A stretch of 64,000 nt of DNA from Actinomycetospora chiangmaiensis DSM 45062 (GTDB taxonomy: Bacteria > Actinomycetota > Actinomycetes > Mycobacteriales > Pseudonocardiaceae): assembly GCF_000379625.1 (NCBI RefSeq), contig NZ_KB903248.1:124001-188000 (forward strand), written 5' to 3'. The position numbers were made by a program, and so were the translations under genes. Positions within the stretch are counted from its first letter, which is position 1. Each line of letters starts with the position of its first letter. The notes under the pieces are model-generated. The model did not search any database and had not been told where the DNA came from. It saw only the letters and a program-made list of their open reading frames with translations. Below are positions 36,784 to 45,539 of this stretch, piece by piece.

Positions 36784-38057
36784 GCGGGGGGACCCGGAGC
36801 GCAGCGGAGCCGGACCGGAGCGGCGGCCTGCCGGACGCGGTCGACGTCCTCGTCGTCGGGGCCGGGCTGGCCGGGCTGAACGCGGCACGGACGGTGGCCC
36901 GCTCCGGGCGGTCGGTCCTGGTGTGCGAGGCGTCCGACGGGGTCGGCGGCCGGGTCCGGACCGACGTCGTCGACGGCTTCCTGGTCGACCGCGGCTTCCA
37001 GATCCTCAACACGTCCTACCCGGCGTTGCGCGCGGCGGTGGACCTCGCGTCCCTCGACCTGCACCCCTTCGTGCCGGGCGCCGCGGTCCGCACCGACGAC
37101 GGCAGGCTGCACCGGGTGGCGCGGCGTCCCACGTGGCTGCCGCGCTCCGCCCTGACGCGGCTGATCTCGCTGCGGGCCAAGCTGGGCATCGCCGGGTTCA
37201 CCGCACGGTCGGTGCTCGTGCCCCCGCAGCGCCAGGCCGCGGCGCCGGAGCGCACGGCCCTCGAGGACCTCGCCCGCTTCGGACTGAGCGGCCGCGACGT
37301 CGACCGGTTCCTGCGCCCGTTCCTTGCCGGGGTGCTCGGCGACGGGGACCTGCAGACGTCCTCCCGCGTGGTCTCCCTCTTCTGGCGCACGTTCGCGCTC
37401 GGCGACCTCACGCTGCCCGGCCGCGGCATCGGCGCGATGACCACCCACCTCGCGGCCCGGCTCCCCGCGGGCACGGTGCATCTCGACACCCCGGTCCGCG
37501 AGGTCCGGCCGGGTCGGGTCACCACCGACGCCGGGACCGTGCGGGCCGGGGCGGTGATCGTCGCGACCGAGGGCGGGGACGCCGCGGGTCTGCTCGGCGA
37601 CCGCATCGAGGCACCGCGCCCCTTCGCCCTCACCAGCCACTACCACGTGACCGACCGGCCCCCGACCCGCCAGGGACTGCTCCACCTCGACGGCACCGGC
37701 GGCCCGATCGTCAACACGATGGTGCTCACCGCCGCCGTTCCGTCCTACTCCCCCGACCACCGCCACCTCGTCGTCTCGACCGTGCTCGGCGGCGAGGCGC
37801 TGCCCGAGCCGCGGCTGCGCGCCGAGCTCGAACGCATCTGGGGCACGGGCACCGCGCACTGGGAGCACCTCGCCACCCGCGAGATCCCCCGGGCCCTGCC
37901 CGCCACGCTCCCGCCGACCCCGCCCGGCCTGCGTCGCCCGGTCGACCTCGGCGACGGGCTGTTCGTCGCCGGCGACCACCGCGACACCCCGTCCGTGCAG
38001 GGCGCGCTCGTCTCCGGTCGACGCACGGCCCAGGCGGCCGTGGCGACCCTGGGCTGA
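36780..38057 (+). CDS. FAD-dependent amine oxidase/desaturase-like oxidoreductase
   Basis: A 425-residue flavoprotein. The dinucleotide-binding motif [20 protein letters not shown] lies at about residues 21-40, followed by [19 protein letters not shown], as in phytoene-desaturase or protoporphyrinogen-oxidase-like proteins, and the C-terminal FAD block [20 protein letters not shown]. It is translationally coupled to the epimerase by GTGA. The substrate is unknown; carotenoid or amine substrates are possible, but no carotenoid genes are near. The start GTG 36780 leaves an 18-residue Ser/Ala/Gly-rich lead before the motif. Confidence 0.88.
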   Translation: MSGGTRSAAEPDRSGGLPDAVDVLVVGAGLAGLNAARTVARSGRSVLVCEASDGVGGRVRTDVVDGFLVDRGFQILNTSYPALRAAVDLASLDLHPFVPGAAVRTDDGRLHRVARRPTWLPRSALTRLISLRAKLGIAGFTARSVLVPPQRQAAAPERTALEDLARFGLSGRDVDRFLRPFLAGVLGDGDLQTSSRVVSLFWRTFALGDLTLPGRGIGAMTTHLAARLPAGTVHLDTPVREVRPGRVTTDAGTVRAGAVIVATEGGDAAGLLGDRIEAPRPFALTSHYHVTDRPPTRQGLLHLDGTGGPIVNTMVLTAAVPSYSPDHRHLVVSTVLGGEALPEPRLRAELERIWGTGTAHWEHLATREIPRALPATLPPTPPGLRRPVDLGDGLFVAGDHRDTPSVQGALVSGRRTAQAAVATLG

Positions 38058-38111
38058 GCCCGCCGTCGTCGGGTGGCATCGACGACGCGTTCCTGCCACC
38101 CGGGAGCGGAG

Positions 38112-38117
38112 TAGGTT
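38112..38117 (+). promoter_or_regulatory. -10 element of lipB (leaderless)
   Basis: TAGGTT ends 7 nt before the ATG at 38125. Confidence 0.55.
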
Positions 38118-38124
38118 CGACGCC

Positions 38125-38859
38125 ATGGGGTCCCACCGCGCCAGCAGCGAGCCGGTCGAGGTGCTCGACCTCGGCACCGTCGAGTACACCGCCGCGTGGG
38201 ACCAGCAGCGCGCCCACCACGCCGCGCGGGCCGACGGCACCGGGCCCGACGTGCTGATGCTGCTCGAGCACCCCAGCGTCTACACCGCCGGGAAGCGCAC
38301 CCAGCCCGAGGACCGGCCGACCGACGGCACCCCCGTCGTCGACGTCGACCGCGGCGGACGGATCACCTGGCACGGTCCGGGGCAGCTCGTCGGCTACCCG
38401 ATCCTGAAGCTCGGCCAGCCGTTCGACGTGGTGGACCACGTGCGCCGCCTCGAGGAGGCCCTGATCGCCGTCTGCGCGGGCCACGGTCTCGCGACCGGCC
38501 GGATCGACGGCCGCTCGGGTGTGTGGCTCGCGGCGGGCGCCGGCCGCCCCGAGCGCAAGATCGCGGCCATCGGGGTGCGGGTGGCACGCGGGGTGACGCT
38601 GCACGGGTTCGCCCTCAACGCCGACCCGGACCTGACCGCGTTCGGCGCGATCGTCCCGTGCGGGATCACCGACGCCGGGGTCACCAGCCTGACCGCCGAG
38701 CTCGGTCGCCGCGTCGGGGTGGCCGAGGTCCGCTCCGCCGTGCGGGACGCGATGCTGGCGGCGTTCGCCGGCGAGCTGCCTGTCCGTGACCATCCGGTCG
38801 CCCGTCCGGCGGTCACGGATACGCTGAAGGTCGGTAACGTCAGCGTCCAGATGTTGTAA
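38125..38859 (+). CDS. lipB: Octanoyl-[acyl-carrier-protein]:protein octanoyltransferase
   Basis: A 244-residue LipB that moves octanoate from acyl carrier protein to the lipoyl lysine of target proteins. The acyl-thioester Cys is C179 (IVPCGIT) and the paired Lys is K145 ([10 protein letters not shown]). Other family blocks are [28 protein letters not shown] and [10 protein letters not shown]. Targets in the window are the two lipoyl domains of SucB. The gene is separated from lipA by three inserted genes, whereas in M. tuberculosis (Rv2217, Rv2218) the two are adjacent. Confidence 0.95.
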   Translation: MGSHRASSEPVEVLDLGTVEYTAAWDQQRAHHAARADGTGPDVLMLLEHPSVYTAGKRTQPEDRPTDGTPVVDVDRGGRITWHGPGQLVGYPILKLGQPFDVVDHVRRLEEALIAVCAGHGLATGRIDGRSGVWLAAGAGRPERKIAAIGVRVARGVTLHGFALNADPDLTAFGAIVPCGITDAGVTSLTAELGRRVGVAEVRSAVRDAMLAAFAGELPVRDHPVARPAVTDTLKVGNVSVQML

Positions 38860-38953
38860 TCTGCCGACCGGTCGACCTCGCTGGGTGACCGCTCGTCGCG
38901 CGTCGCGTCGGGAAACGCTGTGCGTGGTCGACCCGCGACGGACGGTGAATGGC

Positions 38954-39445
38954 ATGACTTCCGACGACACCGCCCGCCCGGGGCGCCGCTCGGCCGCCGG
39001 CCTCGTCGCGGCCCTCGTCCTCGCCGGGCTGACCCTGCTCGCGCCGGCCGCGTCGGCCGCGGTGACCCCGACGCAGGCGGCCCAGCTCAACCAGGTGTTC
39101 GCCCTCACCAACCAGTACCGCCAGCAGGCCGGGTGCCAGGCGCTGATCCGGAACAGCTACGCCGAGAAGGCCGCCCAGGGACACGCCGACTGGATGAACT
39201 CGACCGGCACCTTCTCCCACACCGGCGCGAACGGCTCCAGCTTCGTCGACCGGATGAAGGCGGCGGGCTATGCGAGCCCCGGCGGGGAGAACATCGCGTA
39301 CGGACAGCAGAACGCGCAGGCCGTCATGACGGCGTGGATGAACTCGCCCGGCCACCGGGCCAACATCCTCAACTGCCGGTTCACCAGGATCGGCCTCGGC
39401 CTCGCCGGGACCCGCAACTACTGGGTCCAGGACTTCGGCTACTGA
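38954..39445 (+). CDS. Secreted CAP-domain (SCP/PR-1) protein 1
   Basis: A 163-residue exported protein. A signal peptide covers about residues 1-36 (GLVAALVLAGLTLLAPAASA, then cleavage). The rest is one CAP domain: LNQVFALTNQYRQQAGC, the His-containing ADWMNSTGTFSHTG, GGENIAYGQQNAQ with the family Glu, MTAWMNSPGHRANILN with the second His, and YWVQDFGY at the end. Bacterial CAP proteins are extracytoplasmic; function here is unknown. ATG 38954 is preferred. It is followed by a hairpin and a second CAP gene in the same direction. Confidence 0.9.
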   Translation: MTSDDTARPGRRSAAGLVAALVLAGLTLLAPAASAAVTPTQAAQLNQVFALTNQYRQQAGCQALIRNSYAEKAAQGHADWMNSTGTFSHTGANGSSFVDRMKAAGYASPGGENIAYGQQNAQAVMTAWMNSPGHRANILNCRFTRIGLGLAGTRNYWVQDFGY

Positions 39446-39482
39446 CCCTTCCCGACAGAGCAACCGAGCACGCCGATAGGGG

Positions 39483-39524
39483 GTGCGGGCGTCCGGGCCA
39501 GTCGGCTGGCCCGGACGGCCGCAC
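39483..39524 (+). terminator. Terminator between the two CAP genes
   Basis: Arms 39483-39501 (GTGCGGGCGTCCGGGCCAG) and 39506-39524 pair with one mismatch over a 4-base loop, 37 bases after the first CAP stop. Confidence 0.75.
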
Positions 39525-39615
39525 CGCTCGTCGACCGCTCCGCCCCGACCGGCCGTTCGCCGCCCCGAGGGCCCGTGACCTTCCCGTGATCTGACCGCCC
39601 TGTCAGGTTCGTCCC

Positions 39616-40311
39616 GTGGGCCTCCATCGCTTCGAGCACGACTCCCGCCGCCGTCGGCTCGCCCTCGGCGTCGGCGCCGCGGCCGTCGTCCTCGGCGTGG
39701 TCGCCACCGTGGTCACCCTGCGGCCCTCCGCCGACGCGGTGCAGGACACGAGCGCCGCCGCCACCCTGCCGGTCGCCGCCGCGCCCGCCGTCCCCCTCGC
39801 CGTGCCGCCCCCGCTGCCCGCGCTCCCGCCCCCGGCCCCGGCCCCGACCACGACGACCACCACCACCACCACCACCACGACGGCCGCGACGCGGACGACG
39901 ACCAGCACCCGGCGCAGCGCGACCAGGGCGGCCACCCCCGCCGTCGGGAACGGGCCCACCGGGCGGGTCCTCGCCCTCGTCAACACCGAACGCGCGAAGG
40001 CGGGCTGTGGCGCGGTCGCCGGCAACGCGGCGCTGGACCGGGCGGCCGCCGACTACGCCGCTCTCATGGCCCTCACCGGCACCTTCTCCCACACCGGGCC
40101 GGACGGGTCGGACTTCGAGCAGCGCGTGCGGGCCGCCGGGTACGACGACCCCGGCGGCGAGAACATCGCGCAGGGCCAGACCGGTGCCGACGAGGTCATG
40201 ACGGACTGGATGAACTCTCCCGGGCACCGTCGCAACATCCTCGACTGCTCGTTCCGCACCCTCGGCGTCGGCGAGGCCGACGACTACTGGGTGCAGGAGT
40301 TCGGCCGCTGA
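39616..40311 (+). CDS. Membrane-anchored CAP-domain protein 2 with poly-Thr linker
   Basis: A 231-residue protein. Residues about 15-35 (LALGVGAAAVVLGVVATVV) form a signal anchor. A Pro/Ala-rich stalk follows, then 12 consecutive threonines at about residues 78-89 and more Thr/Arg repeats. The CAP domain (about 115-231) has NTERAKAGCGAVAG, MALTGTFSHTGPDG, GGENIAQGQTGADE and WMNSPGHRRNILDC. It is a paralogue of the gene upstream. The threonines are coded by ACC/ACG repeats, so length may vary between strains. Start GTG 39616. It ends 4 bases from the convergent LLM gene. Confidence 0.87.
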   Translation: MGLHRFEHDSRRRRLALGVGAAAVVLGVVATVVTLRPSADAVQDTSAAATLPVAAAPAVPLAVPPPLPALPPPAPAPTTTTTTTTTTTTAATRTTTSTRRSATRAATPAVGNGPTGRVLALVNTERAKAGCGAVAGNAALDRAAADYAALMALTGTFSHTGPDGSDFEQRVRAAGYDDPGGENIAQGQTGADEVMTDWMNSPGHRRNILDCSFRTLGVGEADDYWVQEFGR

Positions 40312-40315
40312 TCCC

Positions 40316-41239
40316 TCAGAGCCCGCAGGCCCGCGCCACGAACCGCAGGTGGTCGAGATCGGAGAGGTCGAGCACCTGCAGGTAGACCCGGTCGACGCCC
40401 ACCGCGGCGAACCGCTCGAGGCGTTCGGTGATCTCGGCGGCCGTGCCCGCGATCCCGGCCGCGCGCAACTCGTCGGGCTCGCGGCCGATCGCCGCCGCCC
40501 GGCGGGCGACATCGGCCTCGGTCTCCCCCGCGCACAGCACCTGCGCCGTCGAGTACCGCAGCGTCGCCGGGTCGCGCCCGATCACCGCGCACGCCTCGCG
40601 GACCCGGCCGATCTGCTCCGCCACCTGCTCCACCGACGCGAACGGCACGTTGACCTCGTCGGCGTAGCGGGCCGCGAGCGCGGGCGTCCGCCGGTGCCCG
40701 GAGCCACCGACGATCACGGGCGGGTGCGGGTCCTGGACCGGCTTGGGCAGCCCGGGGCTCTCGGTGAACCGGTAGTGCTCGCCGTGGAAGGTGTAGCTCT
40801 GCCCCACCGGCGTGGCCCACGCCCCGGTGAGGATCTCCAGCTGCTCGGTGAGCATGTCGAAGCGCGCACCCGTCGTCGGGAAGGGGACGCCGTAGGCGTG
40901 GTGCTCGGCCTCGTACCAGCCGGTGCCGATGCCGAGCTCGACCCGGCCGCCCGACATGTGGTCGACCTGCGAGACCGCGACGCCCAGCGGGCCGGGCAGC
41001 CGGAACGTGACCGAGGTCATGAGCGTGCCGAGGCGGATCGTCGACGTCTCCCGGGCGAGCGCGCCGAGCGTCACCCACGCGTCGGTGGGCCCCGGCAGGC
41101 CGGTCGAGTCGCCCATGGCGAGCAGGTGGTCCGACCGGAAGAACGCGTCGAACCTGCACTCCTCGGCGCAGCGGGCGACGCGGAGGAGGTCGTCGTAGGT
41201 CGCGCCCTGCTGCGGTTCGGTGAAGATCCGGAGGTCCAT
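40316..41239 (-). CDS. LLM-class F420-dependent oxidoreductase
   Basis: A 307-residue TIM-barrel protein of the luciferase-like family, near the TIGR03560 type. Family blocks are CRFDAFFRSDHLLAM (His for cofactor phosphate and catalysis), STIRLGTLMTSVTFRLPGPLGVAVSQVDHMSGGRVELGIGTGWYEAEH (a continuous conserved region), and PHPPVIVGGSGHRRT. Such proteins transfer hydride between F420H2 and varied substrates; FMN use is an alternative. The organism seems to use F420, since fgd is at 56.8 kb. It lies between the second CAP gene and lipA, on the opposite strand to both. Confidence 0.87.
   Translation of the reverse strand: MDLRIFTEPQQGATYDDLLRVARCAEECRFDAFFRSDHLLAMGDSTGLPGPTDAWVTLGALARETSTIRLGTLMTSVTFRLPGPLGVAVSQVDHMSGGRVELGIGTGWYEAEHHAYGVPFPTTGARFDMLTEQLEILTGAWATPVGQSYTFHGEHYRFTESPGLPKPVQDPHPPVIVGGSGHRRTPALAARYADEVNVPFASVEQVAEQIGRVREACAVIGRDPATLRYSTAQVLCAGETEADVARRAAAIGREPDELRAAGIAGTAAEITERLERFAAVGVDRVYLQVLDLSDLDHLRFVARACGL
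40869..40880 (+). repeat. Iterated 12-mer CCCGTCGTCGGG inside the LLM gene
   Basis: Exact copy, and part of the full 15-mer ACCCGTCGTCGGGAA. Read in the gene it codes Pro-Thr-Thr-Gly. Confidence 0.55.
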
Positions 41240-41270
41240 GACGTTGATCAGCCTCTCGGGGGAGCGGGCG

Positions 41271-41276
41271 TAGTCT
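41271..41276 (+). promoter_or_regulatory. -10 element of lipA (leaderless)
   Basis: TAGTCT ends 7 nt before the GTG at 41284. Confidence 0.55.
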
Positions 41277-41283
41277 GGTACCC

Positions 41284-42306
41284 GTGACCACGAGCGCTGA
41301 CCCCACGGCCCCGGCCGGACGCAAGCTGCTCCGCCTCGAGGTCCGGAACTCGCAGACGCCGATCGAGCGGAAGCCCGACTGGATCCGCACCCGGGTGCAG
41401 ACCGGTCCGAACTTCTCCGAGCTCAAGGGCATGGTGCGCTCCGCCGGCCTCGCCACGGTGTGCGAGGAGGCGGGCTGCCCCAACATCTACGAGTGCTGGG
41501 AGGACCGCGAGGCGACCTTCCTCATCGGCGGCGAGCAGTGCACCCGGCGGTGCGACTTCTGCCAGATCGACACCGGGAAGCCCGCGCCGCTCGACGTCGA
41601 CGAGCCCCGCAAGGTCGCCGAGTCGGTCCGCCAGATGGGCCTGCGCTACTCCACGATCACCGGCGTCGCCCGGGACGACCTCGCCGACGGCGGCTCGTGG
41701 CTCTACGCCGAGACCGTCCGCCAGGTCCACGCCCTCAACCCCGGTACCGGCGTCGAGCTGCTGATCCCCGACTTCGACGACCGGGACGACCAGCTCGGCC
41801 CCGTCTTCGACGCCGCCCCCGAGGTCCTCGCGCACAACCTCGAGACCGTGCCGCGCATCTTCCGCCGCATCCGCCCGGCGTTCCGCTACGAGCGGTCGCT
41901 CGACGTGATCCGCAAGGCGCGCGCCGCCGGCCTCGTCACGAAGTCCAACCTCATCCTCGGCATGGGCGAGACCCCCGAGGAGGTCACCGCGGCGATGCAA
42001 GACCTGCACGACGCCGGGTGCGACCTGCTCACCCTCACCCAGTACCTGCGGCCCTCACTGCGCCACCACCCGGTCGAGCGCTGGGTGAAGCCCGAGGAGT
42101 TCGTCGAGCACCGCGACGCGGCCCTGGAGATGGGCATCGCCGGCGTCATGGCCGGGCCCTTGGTGCGCTCGTCCTACCGCGCCGGTCGGCTCTACGCGCA
42201 GGCCAAGCTGCACCGCGGCGAGGCCCTGCCCGAGGGCATGGAGGAGCTCGCCGCCGAGGGCGAGGCCCGCCAGGAGGTCGGATCGGTCCTCGCGCGCCGC
42301 GCATAG
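41284..42306 (+). CDS. lipA: Lipoyl synthase
   Basis: A 340-residue radical-SAM enzyme that inserts two sulfurs into octanoyl-lysine on target proteins. The auxiliary [4Fe-4S] cluster is bound by C60, C65 and C71 ([13 protein letters not shown]); the radical-SAM cluster by C86, C90 and C93 (CTRRCDFC). The C-terminal Arg-Ser-Ser-Tyr (VRSSYRAG) supplies the family Ser ligand. It needs cluster supply, for which the ErpA-like protein is a candidate. GTG 41284 lies 7 nt after a -10 hexamer. Twenty-five bases separate it from the DUF4191 gene. Confidence 0.96.
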   Translation: MTTSADPTAPAGRKLLRLEVRNSQTPIERKPDWIRTRVQTGPNFSELKGMVRSAGLATVCEEAGCPNIYECWEDREATFLIGGEQCTRRCDFCQIDTGKPAPLDVDEPRKVAESVRQMGLRYSTITGVARDDLADGGSWLYAETVRQVHALNPGTGVELLIPDFDDRDDQLGPVFDAAPEVLAHNLETVPRIFRRIRPAFRYERSLDVIRKARAAGLVTKSNLILGMGETPEEVTAAMQDLHDAGCDLLTLTQYLRPSLRHHPVERWVKPEEFVEHRDAALEMGIAGVMAGPLVRSSYRAGRLYAQAKLHRGEALPEGMEELAAEGEARQEVGSVLARRA

Positions 42307-42318
42307 GCACCCATCCGG

Positions 42319-42324
42319 CAGAAT
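42319..42324 (+). promoter_or_regulatory. -10-like element of the DUF4191 gene
   Basis: CAGAAT ends 7 nt before the ATG at 42332, fitting a leaderless start inside the lipA region, in addition to possible read-through from lipA. Confidence 0.4.
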
Positions 42325-42331
42325 GGACGGC

Positions 42332-43075
42332 ATGGCCAAGGGCACTGCCGGTAAGGCGACCAAGGAAGAGAAGAAGGCCGCCAAGCAGGCTGCGCGCGCC
42401 GACCGCAAGCAGCGCTGGACGCAGATCTGGCAGGCCTTCCAGATGCAGCGCAAGGAGGACAAGCTCCTCCTGCCGCTGATGATCGGCGCCGTGGTCGTGA
42501 CGGCCCTGATCTTCCTCGTGATCGGGCTGCTCATCGGGCAGTCCTGGTACCTCGTGCCGATCGGGGTCATCCTCGGGCTCGCGATCGCGATGATCGTGTT
42601 CGGGCGCCGCGTGCAGAAGAACGTGTACGCGAAGGCCGACGGGCAGCCCGGGGCCGCCGGCTGGGCGCTGGACAACATGCGCGGGCCGTGGCGCGTCACC
42701 CAGGCGGTGGCCGGCACCACGCAGCTCGACGTCGTGCACCGGGTCATCGGCCGGCCGGGCGTCATCCTCGTGGCCGAGGGCGCGTCGCACCGCACCAAGG
42801 GCCTGCTCGCGCAGGAGAAGAAGAAGGTCTCGCGCGTCGCCGGTCAGGTCCCGATCTACGAGGTCGCGGTGGGCAACGGCGAGGGCGAGGTCGAGCTCTC
42901 CAAGCTGCAGCGCCACATGGCGAAGCTGCCCCGTAACATCGACCGCGAGCAGATGGACACCATCGAGAAGCGGCTCGCCGCCATCGCCGGCCGCGGCGGC
43001 CCCGCGATGCCGAAGGGCCCGGTGCCCAAGGGCGCGCAGATGAAGGGCATGCAGCGCACGGTCCGCCGTCGCTAG
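42332..43075 (+). CDS. DUF4191 membrane protein
   Basis: A 247-residue protein, Rv2219 type. A Lys/Ala-rich N-terminus (KATKEEKKAAKQAARADRKQ) leads to two membrane helices (LLPLMIGAVVVTALIFLVIGLLIG and LVPIGVILGLAIAMIVFG), then a soluble C-terminal domain containing WRVTQAVAGTTQLDVVHRVIGRPGVILVAEG and a basic tail. Function unknown. A CAGAAT hexamer ends 7 nt before ATG 42332; the ATG at 42323 overlaps that hexamer and is unlikely. Confidence 0.9.
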   Translation: MAKGTAGKATKEEKKAAKQAARADRKQRWTQIWQAFQMQRKEDKLLLPLMIGAVVVTALIFLVIGLLIGQSWYLVPIGVILGLAIAMIVFGRRVQKNVYAKADGQPGAAGWALDNMRGPWRVTQAVAGTTQLDVVHRVIGRPGVILVAEGASHRTKGLLAQEKKKVSRVAGQVPIYEVAVGNGEGEVELSKLQRHMAKLPRNIDREQMDTIEKRLAAIAGRGGPAMPKGPVPKGAQMKGMQRTVRRR

Positions 43076-43097
43076 CCCGTTCCCGACGCCGGGTCCT

Positions 43098-43160
43098 CCC
43101 GCGAGATGCCCACCAGGCATCCCGCGGCGGTCCGCGACCTGCCTGACGCCACCCTCGCCG
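43098..43160. repeat. Dispersed palindromic repeat, single copy
   Basis: A diverged copy of the unit arrayed at 17993-18549: left arm CCCGCGAGATGCCCACCAGG, right arm ACCTGCCTGACGCC. It lies between convergent DUF4191 and RDD genes and may help stop transcription. Confidence 0.6.
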
Positions 43161-43183
43161 CGGAGTACCGCGAGCAGCGCCGC

Positions 43184-43747
43184 TCAGCGGGTGCGGATCA
43201 CGACGGTGCGGCTCACGCGGTCGTGCAGGCCCCGGCCGTCGCGGTCCATGATCGCGGCGGGCACCACGAAGAACAGCGACACGGTCCGGGCGAGCGCCCA
43301 GAGCCCGACCCGGGGGGCGCCGTCGACGCGCAGCACCCGCATCCCGGTGAGCACCATCGCGGGCGTCTGGCCGATCACCGCGACCGGGAGCGTCACGAGC
43401 ACCGCCCAGACCACGAGGCTCAGCGTCGCGGGGGCCGGGAAGCTGATCGCCGCCGCGACCAGGCCGCCGACAAGCAGGTCGAGCACGAACTGGCCGAGGC
43501 GCAGCGGGGGGCTCGCGACCGCCCCGGGGCCCGACTCCGGCAGACCGAGGTCCTTGCCGGGGTACCCGTCGTCGGGATCCGCGGGGCGCACGTCGCCGCG
43601 CACCGACGCAGGACGCCCGTTCGGCCGATCTGCGGGGACGCCCCGTGTCGGGATCGCGGCACGAACCGGACGTCCGCGCCCTTCCGGGTCACCACCAGGC
43701 GCCCGATCAGGCCCGTCGTCGGTGAGCCATTCACGAAACCACGACAC
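43184..43747 (-). CDS. RDD-family membrane protein
   Basis: A 187-residue protein. The first 80 residues are hydrophilic and Pro/Arg/Asp-rich; then come three hydrophobic segments (FVLDLLVGGLVAAAISF, LSLVVWAVLVTLPVAVIG, LARTVSLFFVVPAAIM) and a C-terminal DRDGRGLHDRVSRTVV, the RDD-type ending. The place equals Rv2219A next to glnA1. RDD proteins are poorly understood; some exchange ions. GTG 43747 follows TAGCCT by 6 nt. An iterated 12-mer at 43565-43576 codes Asp-Asp-Gly in the hydrophilic part. Confidence 0.85.
   Translation of the reverse strand: MSWFREWLTDDGPDRAPGGDPEGRGRPVRAAIPTRGVPADRPNGRPASVRGDVRPADPDDGYPGKDLGLPESGPGAVASPPLRLGQFVLDLLVGGLVAAAISFPAPATLSLVVWAVLVTLPVAVIGQTPAMVLTGMRVLRVDGAPRVGLWALARTVSLFFVVPAAIMDRDGRGLHDRVSRTVVIRTR
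43565..43576 (+). repeat. Iterated 12-mer CCCGTCGTCGGG inside the RDD gene
   Basis: Exact copy; the surrounding 15-mer differs from ACCCGTCGTCGGGAA at its last base. Confidence 0.55.
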
Positions 43748-43753
43748 TCTGAC

Positions 43754-43759
43754 AGGCTA
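43754..43759 (-). promoter_or_regulatory. -10 element of the RDD gene (leaderless)
   Basis: TAGCCT on the minus strand ends 6 nt before the GTG at 43747. Confidence 0.5.
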
Positions 43760-43842
43760 CGGTGCCGCACCGTCGTGGGGCGTCACGGCAGCGTCGCCGA
43801 ACGGGCCTCCAGCGACCCGGGCGACATTGTGAGGCGCGCCCG

Positions 43843-43880
43843 TTAACTGCTGCGAAACAACGGTGCGACGAGCGAGAAAC
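43843..43880 (+). promoter_or_regulatory. GlnR operator upstream of glnA1
   Basis: Four half-sites with exact 6-base spacers: TTAAC (43843-43847), GAAAC (43854-43858), GCGAC (43865-43869) and GAAAC (43876-43880). This fits the actinobacterial GlnR consensus gTnAc-n6-GaAAc repeated twice. A possible -10, TAGCGT, is at 43891-43896, which would put the operator centred near -41, a usual activator place. Nitrogen control of glnA1 by GlnR is the inference. Confidence 0.72.
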
Positions 43881-43981
43881 CTGCGCCGCCTAGCGTCCGG
43901 GTCACCCGAAACGGTGAGGCGAGCCCGGCCGGGCGGGGTGACTCGACCGTGTTGACAGTGCCAGAGAAGGAGCCAGCGAGG

Positions 43982-45403
43982 GTGTTCAGCAACAAGGACG
44001 AGGTCTTCAAGTACATCTCCGACGAGGGGGTGCAGTACGTCGACGTCCGGTTCTGCGACCTCCCCGGCCAGATGCAGCACTTCACCGTGCCCGCCTCGGA
44101 GTTCAGCGACGCCGTCTTCGAGGACGGCCTCGCCTTCGACGGATCGTCGGTCACCGGGTTCCAGACGATCAACGAGTCGGACATGACGCTGCTGCCCGAC
44201 GTGGCGACCGCGCGCATCGACCCGTTCCGGGCCCAGAAGACCCTGAACATGAACTTCTTCGTCCACGACCCGCTGACGCTCGAGGCGTACAGCCGCGACC
44301 CGCGGAACGTGGCCCGCAAGGCGGAGAACTTCCTGTCGACGGTCGACGTCGCCGACACGTGCTTCTTCGGCCCCGAGGCCGAGTTCTACATCTTCGACGA
44401 GGTCCGCTACGAGTCCTCGATGCGGACCCAGTACTACGCGGTCGACTCGATCGAGGGCGCCTGGAACACCGGCCGCGACGAGCCGGGCGGCAACAAGGGC
44501 TACAAGATCGCCGCCAAGGGCGGCTACTTCCCGGTCGAGCCGACCGACCAGACCTCCGACCTGCGCGCCGCCATCGGCACCAACCTCACCAACTCGGGCT
44601 TCGAGCTCGAGAAGCTGCACCACGAGGTCGGCACCGGCGGCCAGGCCGAGATCAACTACAAGTTCAACACGCTGCTGCACGCCGCGGACGACCTGCAGCT
44701 GTTCAAGTACATCGTCAAGAACACGGCGTGGCAGGCGGGCAAGACCGTCACGTTCATGCCGAAGCCGATCGCCGGCGACAACGGCTCGGGCATGCACTGC
44801 CACCAGTCGCTGTTCAAGGGCGGCGAGCCGCTCTTCTACGACGAGAACGGCTACGCCGGGCTCTCGGATCTCGCCCGCCACTACATCGGCGGCATCCTGC
44901 ACCACGCGCCCTCGCTCGTGGCGTTCACCAACGCCACCGCGAACTCGTACCACCGCCTGGTGCCCGGCTTCGAGGCCCCGATCAACCTGGTCTACTCGAA
45001 CCGCAACCGCTCGGCCTGCGTGCGCATCCCGATCACCGGCAACAACCCGAAGGCCAAGCGCCTCGAGTTCCGGTGCCCGGACTCGTCGGGCAACCCGTAC
45101 CTGTCGTTCGCGGCCATGATGATGGCGGGCCTCGACGGCATCCGGAACAAGATCGAGCCGCCGACGCCGGTCGACAAGGACCTCTACGAGCTCCCGCCGG
45201 AGGAGGCCGCCAACATCGCGCAGGTGCCGGCCAGCCTCGACGCCGCGGTGAACAACCTCGAGGCCGACCACGACTACCTGCTCGAGGGTGGCGTCTTCAC
45301 GTCCGACCTGATCGAGAAGTGGATCGAGCTCAAGCGCGACGACGTCACGGGGCTGCGGCTGCGCCCGCACCCGTACGAGTTCGAGCTGTACTACAACTGC
45401 TGA
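43982..45403 (+). CDS. glnA1: Glutamine synthetase type I (adenylylatable)
   Basis: A 473-residue GSI-beta enzyme that makes glutamine from glutamate, ammonia and ATP. Family blocks: [22 protein letters not shown] (metal Glu), [32 protein letters not shown], and NRSACVRIP. The adenylylation loop [11 protein letters not shown] keeps Tyr402, the target of GlnE at 49-52 kb. GTG 43982 follows GAAGGAG by 9 bases and matches the family N-terminus; the in-frame GTG at 43949 is less likely. A GlnR operator lies about 100 bases upstream. Short TGATCACC repeats follow the stop. Confidence 0.96.
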   Translation: MFSNKDEVFKYISDEGVQYVDVRFCDLPGQMQHFTVPASEFSDAVFEDGLAFDGSSVTGFQTINESDMTLLPDVATARIDPFRAQKTLNMNFFVHDPLTLEAYSRDPRNVARKAENFLSTVDVADTCFFGPEAEFYIFDEVRYESSMRTQYYAVDSIEGAWNTGRDEPGGNKGYKIAAKGGYFPVEPTDQTSDLRAAIGTNLTNSGFELEKLHHEVGTGGQAEINYKFNTLLHAADDLQLFKYIVKNTAWQAGKTVTFMPKPIAGDNGSGMHCHQSLFKGGEPLFYDENGYAGLSDLARHYIGGILHHAPSLVAFTNATANSYHRLVPGFEAPINLVYSNRNRSACVRIPITGNNPKAKRLEFRCPDSSGNPYLSFAAMMMAGLDGIRNKIEPPTPVDKDLYELPPEEAANIAQVPASLDAAVNNLEADHDYLLEGGVFTSDLIEKWIELKRDDVTGLRLRPHPYEFELYYNC

Positions 45404-45464
45404 TCACCTGATCACCTGATCGGCTGAGTCGACGGTCGAGCTCCGCTCCGCTGCGTCTCCCCGG

Positions 45465-45496
45465 ACGGCCCGGTCCCCTCGCGGGGGCCGGGCCGT
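45465..45496 (+). terminator. Terminator after glnA1
   Basis: ACGGCCCGGTCCCC (45465-45478) pairs with 45483-45496 with one G-T pair and a 4-base loop, 61 bases after the stop. Confidence 0.7.
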
Positions 45497-45539
45497 TCCG
45501 TGTTCCCGGCCTCCGCCCCGCCTCCGGCGACGACAGGGC

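Noticed and set aside
37841-38057. Carotenoid biosynthesis locus suggested by the desaturase-like flavoprotein
   Set aside because: No phytoene synthase, cyclase or prenyltransferase gene occurs nearby, so only the family can be stated.
45402-45428. Short tandem repeat TGATCACC after glnA1 as a regulatory site
   Set aside because: Only two to three partial units at the stop codon; more likely chance or local slippage.
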